A stretch of DNA of 64,000 bases, from the NCBI GenBank assembly GCA_905221605.1, contig CAJNDS010002590.1, forward strand, positions 298,918 through 362,917, given 5' to 3'. The notes under the pieces were generated by a model. The model was not told where the DNA came from. It made no database searches and saw only the letters and a program-made list of their open reading frames with translations. The position numbers and the translations under genes are program-made. Shown here in pieces: positions 1 to 10,659 of this stretch; position 1 is the first letter of the stretch; every line of letters starts with the position of its first letter. The DNA comes from Symbiodinium natans. Taxonomy: Eukaryota > Sar > Dinophyceae > Suessiales > Symbiodiniaceae.

Positions 1-62
1 TAAACCCTAAACCCTGAACCCTAAACCCTGAACCGCAGGATTGAGTAAGGTTCGGGGCTAAG

Positions 63-120
63 GCACCAAGAAGTTATGCCCAGCTTCGTTTTCGCAACTT
101 CAGAGCCCGATCAAAGTTGG
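63..120 (+). CDS. Putative exon between telomere-type repeats
   Basis: An open frame reading HQEVMPSFVFATSEPDQSW ends exactly at a GT that starts a TTTAGGG array (TGG|GTTTAGGG). A CTAAG precedes it as possible acceptor, and CCCTAAA repeats lie upstream. I do not recognise the protein. The call rests on open frame, codon use and the position of the splice-like sites. The fragment is short, so chance cannot be excluded. Confidence 0.3.
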
Positions 121-361
121 GTTTAGGGCTTAGGGTTAAGGAGGGTTTCTGGCTTTGGAGGGTTTAGGGTCTAGGGTTTAGGGTTTAGGGTTCAGGGTGT
201 AGGGTTTCGGGCAGCCCCGAACCCTAAACTCTAAACCCTAAACCTTATGGGGTTTGGGGAATGTTTCGGGCCTTGCCGGGTTTCGGATCGTGCCATAGGG
301 GCCTCAAATAATTAGAACCCAGTTTTGGGGGGGGGGGGGGGGGGGGGGGGGGTTCATTATA

Positions 362-475
362 GCTTGGTAGCCCAGAAACCATGTTAAAATGAGGGCACCC
401 AGAGCCTTTGGGTTGCTTGCTTTGGGAACCCAGGGCCCCAAAAAAAGGGAAAAGGGTACCACTGGGCTACCAAGT
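362..475. mobile_element. MITE-like foldback element, family C copy 1
   Basis: The ends form an inverted repeat: TTGGTAGCCCAG on the left and CTGGGCTACCAA on the right, with GGGTACC inside. A diverged second copy lies at 5671-5780. There is no coding capacity. A (CCCTAAA)n array begins immediately to the right. Confidence 0.6.
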
Positions 476-545
476 AACCCTAAACCCTAAACCCTAAACC
501 CTAAACCCTAAACCCTAAACCCTAAACCCTAAACCCTAAACCTCA
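475..545. repeat. Perfect CCCTAAA array
   Basis: About nine tandem CCCTAAA units. The array ends in CCTCAG just before the exon-like island at 567. Confidence 0.95.
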
Positions 546-566
546 GGGTAAGCTAACAAACTGCAG

Positions 567-682
567 CCAAGGCACCGCACCCTCGAGCCCTTCCTGCTGA
601 ACTCGGTCTCTTATATGCTCTGCCAAGAAGCCGAGGAGAACGGCTTTGGGCAGAGATCGGAGGAGCTCACGCCTAGTTCATG
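567..682 (+). CDS. Putative exon
   Basis: An open frame follows CTGCAG and reads EPFLLNSVSYMLCQEAEENG and onward, with coding-like composition. A possible donor (TG|GTCGGG) follows, then a 43-bp AT-rich stretch ending in TTTCTTTACAG, which resembles a mini-intron. Upstream is a CCCTAAA array. Joining to the next island at that exact donor gives a frame break, so the donor position or the exon pairing may be wrong. Product unknown. Confidence 0.4.
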
Positions 683-725
683 GTCGGGAAAATGTTAATC
701 GTTTAAATCCTTAATTTCTTTACAG

Positions 726-882
726 GGTTTAAGTACCCTTAAGACATGCAAAATGACGCCCAACTATGACCAAGGCGCTGCCTTTTGTCAAGCTTGGCCA
801 CGTCGTGGTGGGGATGATGGCAAAAGCGACAGTGCTGCCCTTTCTGGCAACCCTGGGGCCCTCCCATCACCTATACTGAACA
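726..882 (+). CDS. Putative exon, possibly terminal
   Basis: It follows the acceptor-like TTTCTTTACAG. The frame runs through MTPNYDQGAAFCQAW and GNPGALPSPILNI and stops at a TAG created by the first TTTAGGG unit of the following array. The stop being part of a telomere unit is notable. Product unknown. Confidence 0.4.
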
Positions 883-1144
883 TTTAGGGTTTAGGGTTTA
901 GGGCTTAGGGGTTATTATTCTTTTCTTCTGTTTCTTAGGAATTATAGTGCCCAAAAATTAAAAACTATTTCCAAGTACCCCTAAGTCACGAAGAGAATGC
1001 AAGGCCTCGAGCACAGGGAGGGGTGCCCGCTGCTCCCACGCGATGGCGTAGGAGCCGCCCCGGCGGTGTATGCTTTACCCTGCTGCACGGCGCGAAGATG
1101 ATGCCGGGCTGCAGCATCATGGGCAATGGCCTGTCGTGACATGT

Positions 1145-1267
1145 GGCATCTACATGTATACATGCATATTTACATACATAAATACATACATACATACTTA
1201 CATACATACATACGTACTTCTTACTTACATACATACATGCATACATATATATATATATATATATATT
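1145..1267. repeat. CATA and TA microsatellite
   Basis: Tandem CATA/TACA tetranucleotides followed by a (TA)n run. Confidence 0.9.
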
Positions 1268-1860
1268 ATGCTCATCCCCTCTTCATGATCTACCGCAGTA
1301 GGTTTGGGAGAGAGGTTCTGGGCCTAACTCGTTGTTTCCGAGTACATAAAGCCAAGGGAAATCCTTCTCGGGAGGCCACACCCTGAAAGCTTTGCTTTTA
1401 TTTTTTAAATAAAAGGTACCCCCTGCTAAATGATCAGGTCCCAGGAGGCCGCTTTTTGGATGTTTTAGTTTGCTCGAAGGTTGTTTTTTGGTTCTTTTTG
1501 GTGATGACCAAAAAAACACGTGCTCTAGGGTCGCGGAGGAGGAACAAAAACCAAGAACTCCGGCTGCTTTCGGTTTTTCGGCTACCCTAAGCCCTAAACC
1601 CTAAATACCTTCCGGGAATCAAAGCCCAAAACGAAAACTCGAGAAAACCTAAACAGCCCAAAAGCTGCCTCCTGGGTTCCAGAAGGCTTTGTGTTCTTGA
1701 GTTTTTGGGCTTTAGGCTTTAGGCTTTAGGGTCTAGGGTTCAGGGTTTAGGGTTGAGGGTTTAGGGTTTAGGGTTGCACTTGAGAGGGAAGGAACAAATC
1801 CTGCAGAGAGTCCTCGAACCGCAGTGAGCCAAAAAAGCAGAGACAGAAATGAAGGAAAAC

Positions 1861-1960
1861 TTGGGATGTTCCCCTTTGTACTAACAATCCTCAGTAGGGA
1901 TTCTATGAGGGGTACTATAATCCCTATTAGGGACTATTAATAAACAAAAAAACCATCCCA
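1861..1960. mobile_element. MITE-like foldback element, family E copy 1
   Basis: About 100 bp with inverted ends, TTGGGATGTTCCCCTTTGTA on the left and AACCATCCCA on the right. The interior has AATCCTCAGTAGGGATT and a near-complementary stretch. Similar to the copy at 12287-12386. Non-coding. Confidence 0.5.
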
Positions 1961-2399
1961 AAGGAAAACTAGAGATTGCCGTGCTTTTTTTTGGGTGCTT
2001 TGCATGCAGCCTAAACCTGGAAAATCATTGCAAAACGCGAATATTTGAGTGTTTAAGAAATAGAAACCAACTACAACAAAAAGGCTTTCGTAGATACAGG
2101 AAATCATCAAGAAAGCATGATTATTACGAGGTTGATAAGAGGAAACCCGTCGCGGCATATCATGGGAGGGCCGGCCGCACTCTGATCACATACATACATA
2201 TGGTCGCCCCCCCCCCCCCCCCCCGCCCCCCCCCCAAAGGACCAACCTCGATATGTGAAAGCTCATGTAGGCACTGTCTGCTCTGATATGTTCCCAGGCT
2301 TAGGTCTTTGGTACGTATTATTAAATCGATTTGCCTTGTTTTTCGCACTTCTCGTGCTTTTTTTGCAGTTTTGCACGATTCTGGAATTTTTGCACGGCT

Positions 2400-2960
2400 G
2401 CACATTTCTTTTTTTATTGCACTTGTTTTTGCTTTTTTGCACTTTTGCATTTTTTGGCTTTTTGCACTTTTGCACTTTTTTTTGTTTTTTTGCATTCTGT
2501 TCATATACTGTGTTCTTTTCAATGCTTGTCTTATGCATAGAAAATCAATTATTGAATATGCGATTTAGTGTCCTATGAATGTAGTGTTCACGTTTCGAGT
2601 AGTTAGGTCGCAATTGAAATTCTGATAAAGGCACATTTGAATGGTCGCCCTCCTTTCAGTCAAAAAAACTCGAATGCGAAAAATTACCAAAATCCAAAGA
2701 AATCCAAAAATCCAAAAAATCCAAAAATCTTAAAAACTCCAAAAAATCCTAAAATCCAAAAATCCAAACTTTCCGGAGACATTGTCCGAGCAAGTTTGGA
2801 TTTTTGGATCTTTGGATTTTCTCTGCATAAGACAAGCATAAAAAGAACACAGTATATGAAAAGAATGCAAAAAACACAACAAGTGCAAAAGTGCAAAAAG
2901 CCAAACAAACAAAAGTGCAAAAACAAAACAAGAAAAAGTGCAAAAGTGCAAAAAATGCAA
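2400..2960. mobile_element. Long imperfect inverted repeat (foldback element)
   Basis: The left arm (about 2400-2548) and right arm (about 2813-2960) are reverse complements over at least 100 bp. Both contain a CATATACTGTGTTC core and TGCTTGTCTTATGCA, plus TTTTGCAC pentamer-like repeats. The spacer carries a second, perfect hairpin and an AATCCAAAA minisatellite. ORFs across it are low-complexity and not credible genes. Confidence 0.75.
2754..2809. repeat. Perfect 17-bp stem hairpin
   Basis: ATCCAAAAATCCAAACT at 2754-2770 is the exact reverse complement of 2793-2809, with a 22-base loop. It sits in the spacer of the larger foldback. Confidence 0.85.
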
Positions 2961-3534
2961 CAAAAGTCATGTCTTGTTCTTGTGTGGCGAGGTGTGGCGA
3001 TTCACGTTCAGGATTAGCAAGCCTGTGTAAAAACCAGACTTGCCAAATCCCACCCAAACACCCTAAACCCCTAAACCCCCCAAAACCTCAACCCCAACAT
3101 CCCCCAAAACTCCGAACCCAAAACCCAACCTCCTCTCCAACCCCCCCCCCCCCCCCCTCTCTTAGAAACACTCTACCTGCTAGTCCTAAACCTCCAACGG
3201 CCTCGGGGCTCGCGATGGAAGACCACCTTCGAGAGGGGACGCTGCGGGACCGGCGCAGTTCCCCTGACGGCTCCTCTTCAAGTCGAATCATGAGTTGTCG
3301 AATCAAGAGTTTGTAGACTTGGGGTCTTCCTACAAAGCAAGGGAACTACAAGACACAGCTTTCCAAAACCTAAACCCTACCCCCCTACCCCCCCCCCCAA
3401 CAAAACACGATCAATTCTTCTTTGGGTTACCTGGAGCCTTCTTCCAAAAGCACAGCACAGACTTTCGGCCTACTGAGCACTATCACTACATGCTCAAGGA
3501 ACTTTCTTTTGGGGGCGGGGCCTTAAACCCTAAA

Positions 3535-3610
3535 CCCTATAGACCCTAAACCCTAAACCCTAAACCCTAAACCCTAAACCCTAAACCCTAAACACTAAAC
3601 CCTAAACCCG
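3535..3610. repeat. CCCTAAA array
   Basis: About ten tandem units, mostly perfect. Confidence 0.95.
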
Positions 3611-4132
3611 AACCCGTGGCTCTAGGACATAACGGATTTGGGCGGCGGGATGCTAGGGGATCACAGGGCTCAAACAAAAGTCTAAGGAAACTGAGACGTC
3701 GGAGGGAACAAAAGCTTAAGGCCTTAAAAAATGCACGCGCAGGGTTGTTCATGTTCCTGGTTCTTTTTACCCAAAGGGTCCTAAGTACCTATAGGGGAGA
3801 CACTTGCCCAACCATAAGAGGAATGGCTATTATAGAAACCCTACTTTGTGTTATGTAGGTACTTAGGACCCTTTGGGTTACTAGACCCGGGAGTAACCTG
3901 GGAATAAACGGGTACCTTATTTGGTTTTAAGGGGATTATAAGGGAACCCCAACCCTACGGCTTTAGGGCTTTAGGGTTTATCATCGGTTTCCCTACTACC
4001 CCCCGCTGTACAAAGCCCCCCCTTGGTTCCCCGCCTAAATAATCTTAATTAGGCTTAGTTCTCCCTAAATAGCCTTAATTATGAGGGGGAACCTAGGCGG
4101 GGGAGTAAAAAGGCGGTACTATGCGTGAGGGT

Positions 4133-4267
4133 AAACCCTAAACCCTAGCCCTAAACCCTAAACCCTAAACCCTAAACCCTAAACCCTAAACCCTAAACCC
4201 TAAACCCTAAGCCCTAAGCCCTAAGCCCTAAGCCCTAAACCCTAAACCCTAAACCCTAAACCCTAAC
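4133..4267. repeat. CCCTAAA array with CCCTAAG block
   Basis: Nearly twenty units. A run of four CCCTAAG variants sits in the middle, so variants are clustered as in unequal exchange or slippage. Confidence 0.95.
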
Positions 4268-4310
4268 CCTATAGCCTTCCTTGTGCCTATGATTCTCAGG
4301 TGACCTGCAG

Positions 4311-4378
4311 AAGCGAAGGTTCGGACTCTTCACGCCCCGCACCCTCTCCTCCGACGACATGTCGATGAAGCTGAAACG
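4311..4378 (+). CDS. Putative exon
   Basis: The open frame KRRFGLFTPRTLSSDDMSMK lies between acceptor-like CCTGCAG and donor-like CG|GTATGC. GC-rich third positions. A long CCCTAAA array lies just upstream. Product unknown. Confidence 0.4.
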
Positions 4379-5469
4379 GTATGCTAGCTGCGCCATGGCT
4401 TGTAGATGTTCCCACCCTGGCGCTGGCTAGCTGAAACGTTCTTGAGCAGATTGCCTGGCACGCAGTGTTCCCCTGAGGCGCTGTAGGGTTCAAGGTTCAG
4501 GGCTATGAAGGGCAGAGCCTTGGAAACCTTCTGACCTAGAGATATGGTGACCATGGGCCACTGATGGCACAATCAAGGAGATGCCCGGAACCCTCCAACT
4601 CGAAAAATCCTAAACCCTAAAACCCTAAACCCTACACCATAAATCCTAAACCCCCCCCCCCCCCCCCAAAACGCCCCCAGGTCTTAAGAGGTTCCGGGTG
4701 TGGGGACTTGGGGTGACTTTACAATCAAGGAGATGCCCTGAGCCCTCAAACCCGACTTAAAAAAAAAAAAAACTAAACTAAACCCTCAACCCTAGAACCC
4801 CTTGTGCTAAGAGGCTCCGGGTGTGGGGACTTGGTGTCCTACTTTGGAGTGGACCCTGGAAAAAAGTATATACTTTTTGGGTATTAAGTAGCTATAATGG
4901 GAAGTCAGAACCAAAAGAGTATGAAAGCATAGTACTCCAAAGCCCAGGGGGTGACTCTACTGCACCCCTGCAACATTTCTTGTGCGTGCCCCTGGTGCGT
5001 ACGAAGTGTGCCAACCGACCTTGTCAGACAGAGCACACATGGACGCCCGATGGTTCGCGGGTATAGGCTAAGCTTGTGAACTCTATAAGCCAAAAGCCCT
5101 AAACCCTACACCCTAATCCCTACAAGGCAAGTATAGGAGCTCTGAGCTCTCCAGCTGGCTCCTGACTGCAGTTGCTTGTTGTTGAGTGTGTAGGGTTTAG
5201 GGTTTAGGGTTCTAGTGCCCATGAACCTCCACGCGGCGTTGATTACATGCGACGCCTTGCGGCACCGAGGAGAATGGTCTTTACGTGTACAAGCTGTCAG
5301 CGTTACGTGACACGGGTGGTGATTCGAGGTTTCGGTGCCCACAAAGAGCAGTGTGAAACATGCTCTCGCGCGCTGCGAGCTCTGTGCCTTTCCGCAGGCA
5401 GTGCCAACCAGGCAATCCCCTGTTGATCGCTGCCGGGGCGAAGGCTTCAAAAAACAGCAAAGCTGTCAT

Positions 5470-5595
5470 TATCCTAGCTACTCTACGAATTGCTTAAGAA
5501 CCCCCCTCAAATAATGAAAACATTCTTCCTTACTATGGGCAATATCGGGATTATTATCTTCTACTTTTTGGGGGGTTCTTAAGCAAATAGTAGAA
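5470..5595. mobile_element. MITE-like foldback element, family A copy 1
   Basis: Inverted ends TTGCTTAAGAACCCCCC and GGGGGGTTCTTAAGCAA, extended outward by a TACT/AGTA pair. Other copies are at 8498-8607, 30131-30275 and (one end) near 31772. Non-coding, about 95-125 bp. Confidence 0.7.
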
Positions 5596-5670
5596 ACACC
5601 AAACCCTTAACCCCAAACCCTGAACCCTAAACACTAAACCCATTAAGATAGCTCCTGTGGCCTGATGCAA

Positions 5671-5780
5671 ACTTGGTAGTCCGGTAACCATATTACAATA
5701 AGGGCACCCTTTTTTGGTTGGTTACTTTATGAGGGAACCAGAACCAAAAACAGGGAAAAGGGTACCACTGGGCTACAAGC
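5671..5780. mobile_element. MITE-like foldback element, family C copy 2
   Basis: ACTTGGTAGTCCGGTAACC at the left and GGGTACCACTGGGCTAC at the right mirror the copy at 362-475, with the same internal AAGGGCACCC and GGGAAAAGGG. Non-coding. Confidence 0.55.
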
Positions 5781-5886
5781 AAAGCCTGACCTAGTTGTCC
5801 AGTAACCCCATTAAAGGTTAACCTTTGGGATTATAAGGGGGTTATACTACCCCAAAAAGGTTAAAGGTTACCTACTCTACTACTAG

Positions 5887-5968
5887 GCTGATGCAAAAGA
5901 GAGGCACAAACTTCTTGTTGTGCTCAAACGAGAGGCTCATGAGAGCCTCGGCGCTTGAGCTTCAGGCT
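5887..5968 (+). CDS. Putative exon with telomeric donor site
   Basis: After CTACTACTAG the open frame runs through MQKRGTNFLLCSNERLMRAS and ends at GCT|GTTTAGGG, where the GT belongs to the first unit of a TTTAGGG array. Codon use is coding-like throughout the 82 bp. Product unknown. Confidence 0.45.
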
Positions 5969-6085
5969 GTTTAGGGTTTAGGGCTAGGGTATAGGGTCTA
6001 GGGTCTAGGGTCTAGGGTTTAGGGCTTAGGGTTCAGGGTTGAGGGTTGAGGGTTTAGGGTTTTTGGTTTAGGGCTTAGGGCATTG
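5969..6085. repeat. Degenerate TTTAGGG array
   Basis: About fifteen diverged units (TTTAGGG, TCTAGGG, TTCAGGG, TTGAGGG). It begins exactly at the proposed 5' splice site. Confidence 0.9.
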
Positions 6086-6213
6086 AAGCCAAACCCAAAA
6101 CATAGCCAGCAGACTCCTTGCATAGTCGGCTACTAGGATGGCCCTTAACAAGCCCTCTGAAAAAAAAACCTTCCTGAATACGATCCTCTGAAACCCAAAA
6201 AGAGGAACTGAGT

Positions 6214-6281
6214 GTGTGTGTGTGTGTGTGATTTTATTCTTGTTATATTTTCTTTCTTTTTTTTTGGGGGGGGGGGGGGGA
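6214..6281. repeat. GT microsatellite and poly-G tract
   Basis: A (GT)n run at about 6214-6230 and T9/G14 homopolymers at about 6257-6281. Confidence 0.9.
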
Positions 6282-6454
6282 GGTAGGTATCAGGCCGGTC
6301 AGGTGGGGGCGTATTTGGCTTGGGGTTTAGGGTTTAGGGTTAGGGCTTATAAGGCTTCTCGAGCTTAGGATGTCAGGATTCAAGATTTATGGGCTTCGTG
6401 GTCTGCCAAACTTCTTCAGCCGAAGAAGCCTAAAGCATATTGCAGGTCCAGCCT

Positions 6455-6547
6455 CGAACCCCAAACCCCAAACCCCAAACCCCAAACCCCAAACCCCAAA
6501 CCCCAAACCCCAAACCCCAAACCCCAAACCCCAAACCCTAAACCCTA
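6455..6547. repeat. Homogeneous CCCCAAA variant array
   Basis: About twelve consecutive CCCCAAA heptamers, then two CCCTAAA. The variant is locally homogenised. An exon-like island open on both strands follows (about 6556-6665). Confidence 0.95.
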
Positions 6548-8497
6548 CCACCTTGCAGGACCCAGGGGCAATCGTGCCCTTCGCCCCCGACATCATACCC
6601 GCTGCAGGGGCCCAGCCCCTGCGAGAAGCCATCACGTTGTGAAGCCACACTTGAGGGGCTCCCGGGGTTTAGGGTTTAGGGTTTAGGGTTTAGGGTTTAG
6701 GGACGCTTACGACTAGGAATTAGGGCCCCTAATCCCTTGAAGGTTCTGTATAGGATACCAGGTCATCTGACTTTCCCCCTTGTTCCCTACTAAGAACGAG
6801 TTCGTGTGGAACCTTCACGGAAATAATCTGCTGAATGCTCTCTTGGGCGAGTTATACACGAACAAATACAACACTAATCCCTCAGGACTCCATCGAAAAA
6901 ACACATGAAGCTATACCGGGGCCCCTGATGATTCAGGGTACGTATGAATATAAATATGTATTCTTTCACATGGCCGTGAATCAGAACTCTGGAATGGCGC
7001 GCTGTCCCGCCCCACCCCTCTGTTGTGGACGTATGTCGTGCCCGCACGTTTCATACCTATGTCGCGGGCCCGATTTAGGCGCCATGCTTTAGACCATGGT
7101 TTCAAGCCGGGGCATGTCTCAGAGGGGTACGTCGCCGAGGGGGCTGTCGCAAAGAAAATGGAGTTGTTACATACCCTCTGTCGCAGAAGGGCGCCCGGGG
7201 CCCGTTACATACACTGGACTTGGGCTGTTCCCCCTTAATCCCTTCCCCCTAATATTCATAACCCCCTAACAAAAAAAACATGGCCCAAAATCCCGATCCC
7301 GTGCCTGTCCCTATAAAAACCTCTACAGAGACAGGGGGGGGGGTTAGGGGGGGTCGGAAGCCTGAAGCAGAAACATGAACCTTTCCCAAACCTAAACCTT
7401 TAGTAGGGCTTAAGGCTTGCCCTAAACCCTCAAACCAACCAACATCCTGAAGCTCCCTTCCCTCCCAGCCCTCCCTTCCCTCCCAGTCATTTCGCAGCAC
7501 ATAGCTGCCTAGGCTTAGTGCTGAGCAGCATGCTACAATAAGCACGGGCTGGTTTTCGGACAAACGATAAGAACCTCCCCTAATACTGAAAACCCTTCGG
7601 GGGGTTTTTATACAAGCGGGGGGGGGGGGGGGGTGAGGCGGGGGGGCCTACAACAAAAGGGGGAAGGGATTATACTAACAGTCCTTGATAGGGATTGTAG
7701 TATCCCCGAGGGCTGCAAACAAAAAGGTCCAAGACAACGCGACCAACAAGGCCAACGAAAAGAGGTAAACCTTCAAGAGTGTGGGATGAGGGTTTAGGGT
7801 TTAGGGTTTAGGGTTGAGGGTTTAGGGCTTCGGGTAAGGGGCCTTGGGCGTATCGGTAGCCCTACACCCTACACCCTGACACCCCCACACCCTGAACGAG
7901 AAGGCCTCCGAATGGAGGTTGGCGAAGCTGAAGCACGGCGGCTCATATTTGCAGCACGTCATGGGGCCTTCGCTGGCTAAACCCCAAACCCTAAACCCCA
8001 AACCCTAAACCCTAAACCCTAAACCCTAAACCTTCAGCTCTCAAGAGCTCACAGCATCGTTGGTGGGCAGGGATATGTCTTGACTGCCCGCGGCGGGGGG
8101 TGTTGGGGGGGAGGGGGGGAGGAGGATCTGAATTATGTAGGGTATTCTAGGGCTAGACCTAGCTCCTCGCCCCCTGAAACTCAAAATCCCGAAGCCCAAT
8201 ATTCCTAAATCCTAAAGCTCGGTAAAACTGCAGCGCCAAGGCACTTTTGGGGAGGTTCTTGGGGTAGAAGTGGGTTATGAATACCATAAACAGTGTTAGA
8301 TCTCTCTGTACCTGCCCTACTTATCAACCCAGGTTGGCCTCCACCAACCTTTCGAACAAATCTTCCTCCTTCTGATCCTCTTAAACCCGACGAGGCAAAA
8401 TTCTAAATCTTCCCAAGGGCCTGCAAAGCATAGGGTTTTAGGCATTGGGCTTTGGGGTCTAAGCCTTGGGATTGTGTAGTATTAAAAGCAGCCACGA

Positions 8498-8607
8498 ACT
8501 ACTATTTGCTTAAGAACCCCAAAGGAATAAAAACAAAATAATAACCCTATACTACCCTTAATAGGGAAAAAATATTTTTGGGGGTTCTTAAGCAACTAAT
8601 TAGTAGT
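8498..8607. mobile_element. MITE-like foldback element, family A copy 2
   Basis: ACTACTATTTGCTTAAGAAC at the left, GGGGGTTCTTAAGCAA at the right, with TAGTAG outside. AT-rich interior, non-coding. Confidence 0.7.
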
Positions 8608-9904
8608 GAACCTTCAAGTAATCGGTAAGCCCCGGTAAGGTGGCACCACACCTGAACGTGAAACATTGACTACCATTCCAAGTTCCAACCCGAACGGACC
8701 AAAATCCCAGCGTTTCAGGGTATACTAACCTAAACCCTAAACCCTAAACCCTATAGGGGCTTAGGGTTAGGGATTGACGTTTCGTCATGGCTGACCACCA
8801 GATAGCTTGAACCCTCGAAACTTTAGAGCCAAAATCGCATGCCAGCCTCCCCTAAACCCAAAACCCTAAACCCCAAAAGGAATGAGTAGCTGTACCCGAA
8901 CGGCTCTAAACCAGAACCTGCAAACCCTGCAAACCTGCGCTCCCCCCCGCCTACCCGGTGCGGAAACTCTTCTTTCGTGAGGGTTGCCTTTGCCAAGAGG
9001 CTTTAGGTCGTGTTGAGTGTTCATGGGTACTTATTTCTGGGGTTACTTGTAGGGTAACTAAGTAAGAACATTAAGAAGGGCATTTTGGAAGTAGGCCTAA
9101 ACCCTATATAAACCCAATACCCTTAAACCCTAGACCCGACAAACCCTGCAAACCCTACAAACCCTAAACCCTGCACGGAGAGTGCGAGAGAAGATCGACC
9201 CCTAGTAAACGATTCGAAGGCAAGGTTTCAGACAAGGTTTCAGGGCTTGCAGTATAGCTGGTTTAGGGTTTAGGGTTTGGGGTTTAGGGTTTTGGGTTTT
9301 AGGGTTCAGGGTTTGCGGTTTAGGACTTAGAATTTAGGGTCGAGGGGAGGGCTTAGGGTTTAGGGTGCGGGGCACTTCACACCCCTTTAGACACGGAATA
9401 ACGGTGCTAGAGAGGGAGCTTTATACAGGGGGCCTAAACCCTCAACCCTAAGCACGCTTACAACTGGGTAAATTCCGGGAGTTTACGAAAACATGGGGGA
9501 CCCCGAATATAGACCCTCCAAATGGTAGGATCCCCTTACCGTAACGACCCCCAATAAAGTACCCCTAAATTCGGAAGCCGCCATATGGTCCGAGCTCAAG
9601 GTTTAGGATTGCAGTTTCTTGGGCCACACACACATCCTTTCAAAACCCAAAGCACAACTTCGGGGGTGTAGGGATCATCCCAACACTTAACTTACTAGGG
9701 TTTAGGGTTCAGGGTTTGGGGTTTAGAGTTGAGAGTTGAGAGCTTAGGGTTTACGGAGAAATCAACGACCAAAGGTACACTAACCCTGAACTCTGGTTAA
9801 ATAAACCCTAAACCCTGAACCCTGAACCCTGAACCCTGAACCCTGAACCCTCTCTACCTATGTATATTTAAACCTTAATGGGGTCGTGGTCCCGGTTTGG
9901 TCGT

Positions 9905-9968
9905 TTAGGATTTAGGATTTAGGATTTAGGATTTAGGATTTAGGATTTAGGATTTAGGATTTAGGGTT
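9905..9968. repeat. Homogeneous TTTAGGA variant array
   Basis: About nine consecutive TTTAGGA units, a local variant of TTTAGGG. Confidence 0.9.
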
Positions 9969-9976
9969 CAGGGGCC

Positions 9977-10655
9977 TCTCTGGGGAGGCCCGGCTTCGTA
10001 ATTTAGTATTAGGGCGAGGCCCGGCTTCGTAATTTAGTATTCCGGGGAGGCCCGGCTTCGTAATTTAGTATTCCGGGGAGGCCCGGCTTCGTAATTTAGT
10101 ATTCCGGGGAGGCCCGGCTTCGAAATTTAGTATTCCGGGGAGGCCCGGCTTCGTAATTTAGTATTCCGGGGAGGCCCGGCTTCGTAATTTAGTATTCCGG
10201 GGAGGCCCGGCTTCGTAATTTAGTATTCCGGGGAGGCCCGGCTTCGTAATTTAGTATTCCGGGGAGGCCCGGCTTCGTAATTTAGTATTCCGGGGAGGCC
10301 CGGCTTCGTAATTTAGTATTCCGGGGAGGCCCGGCTTCGTAATTTAGTATTCCGGGAAGGCCCGGCTTCGTAATTTAGTATTCCGGGGAAGCCCGGCTTC
10401 GTAATTTAGTATTCCGGGGAGGCCCGGCTTCGTAATTTAGTATTCCGGGGAGGCCCGGCTTCGGGAGGCCCGGCTTCGTAATTTAGTATTCCGGGGAGGC
10501 CCGGCTTCGTAATTTAGTATTCCGGGGAGGCCCGGCTTCGTAGTTTAGTATTCCGGGGGAGGGATGGCTTCGTAGTATTCCGGTGAAGCCCGGCTTCGTA
10601 ATTTAATATTCCGGAGAAGTCCGGCTTCGTAATTTAGTATTCCGGGGAGGCCCGG
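9977..10655. repeat. 31-bp satellite, about 22 copies
   Basis: The tandem unit contains GAGGCCCGGCTTCGTAAT followed by TTAGTATTCCGGG, with a 31-bp period. Copies are almost identical except at the right edge, where they decay (insertions and AGAAGTCCGG variants). The unit contains a TTTAG core but is otherwise unrelated to the telomere heptamer. Non-coding. Confidence 0.95.
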
Positions 10656-10659
10656 GGAC

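Noticed and set aside
1-600. True chromosome end at the left edge
   Set aside because: The first bases are telomere-type and correctly oriented for a left end, but the array is only about 30 bp, is diverged, and equal or better arrays occur in both orientations throughout.
2160-3316. Several Lys- or Phe/Leu-rich ORFs
   Set aside because: Low-complexity translations of TTTTGCAC and AATCCAAAA repeats in a foldback.
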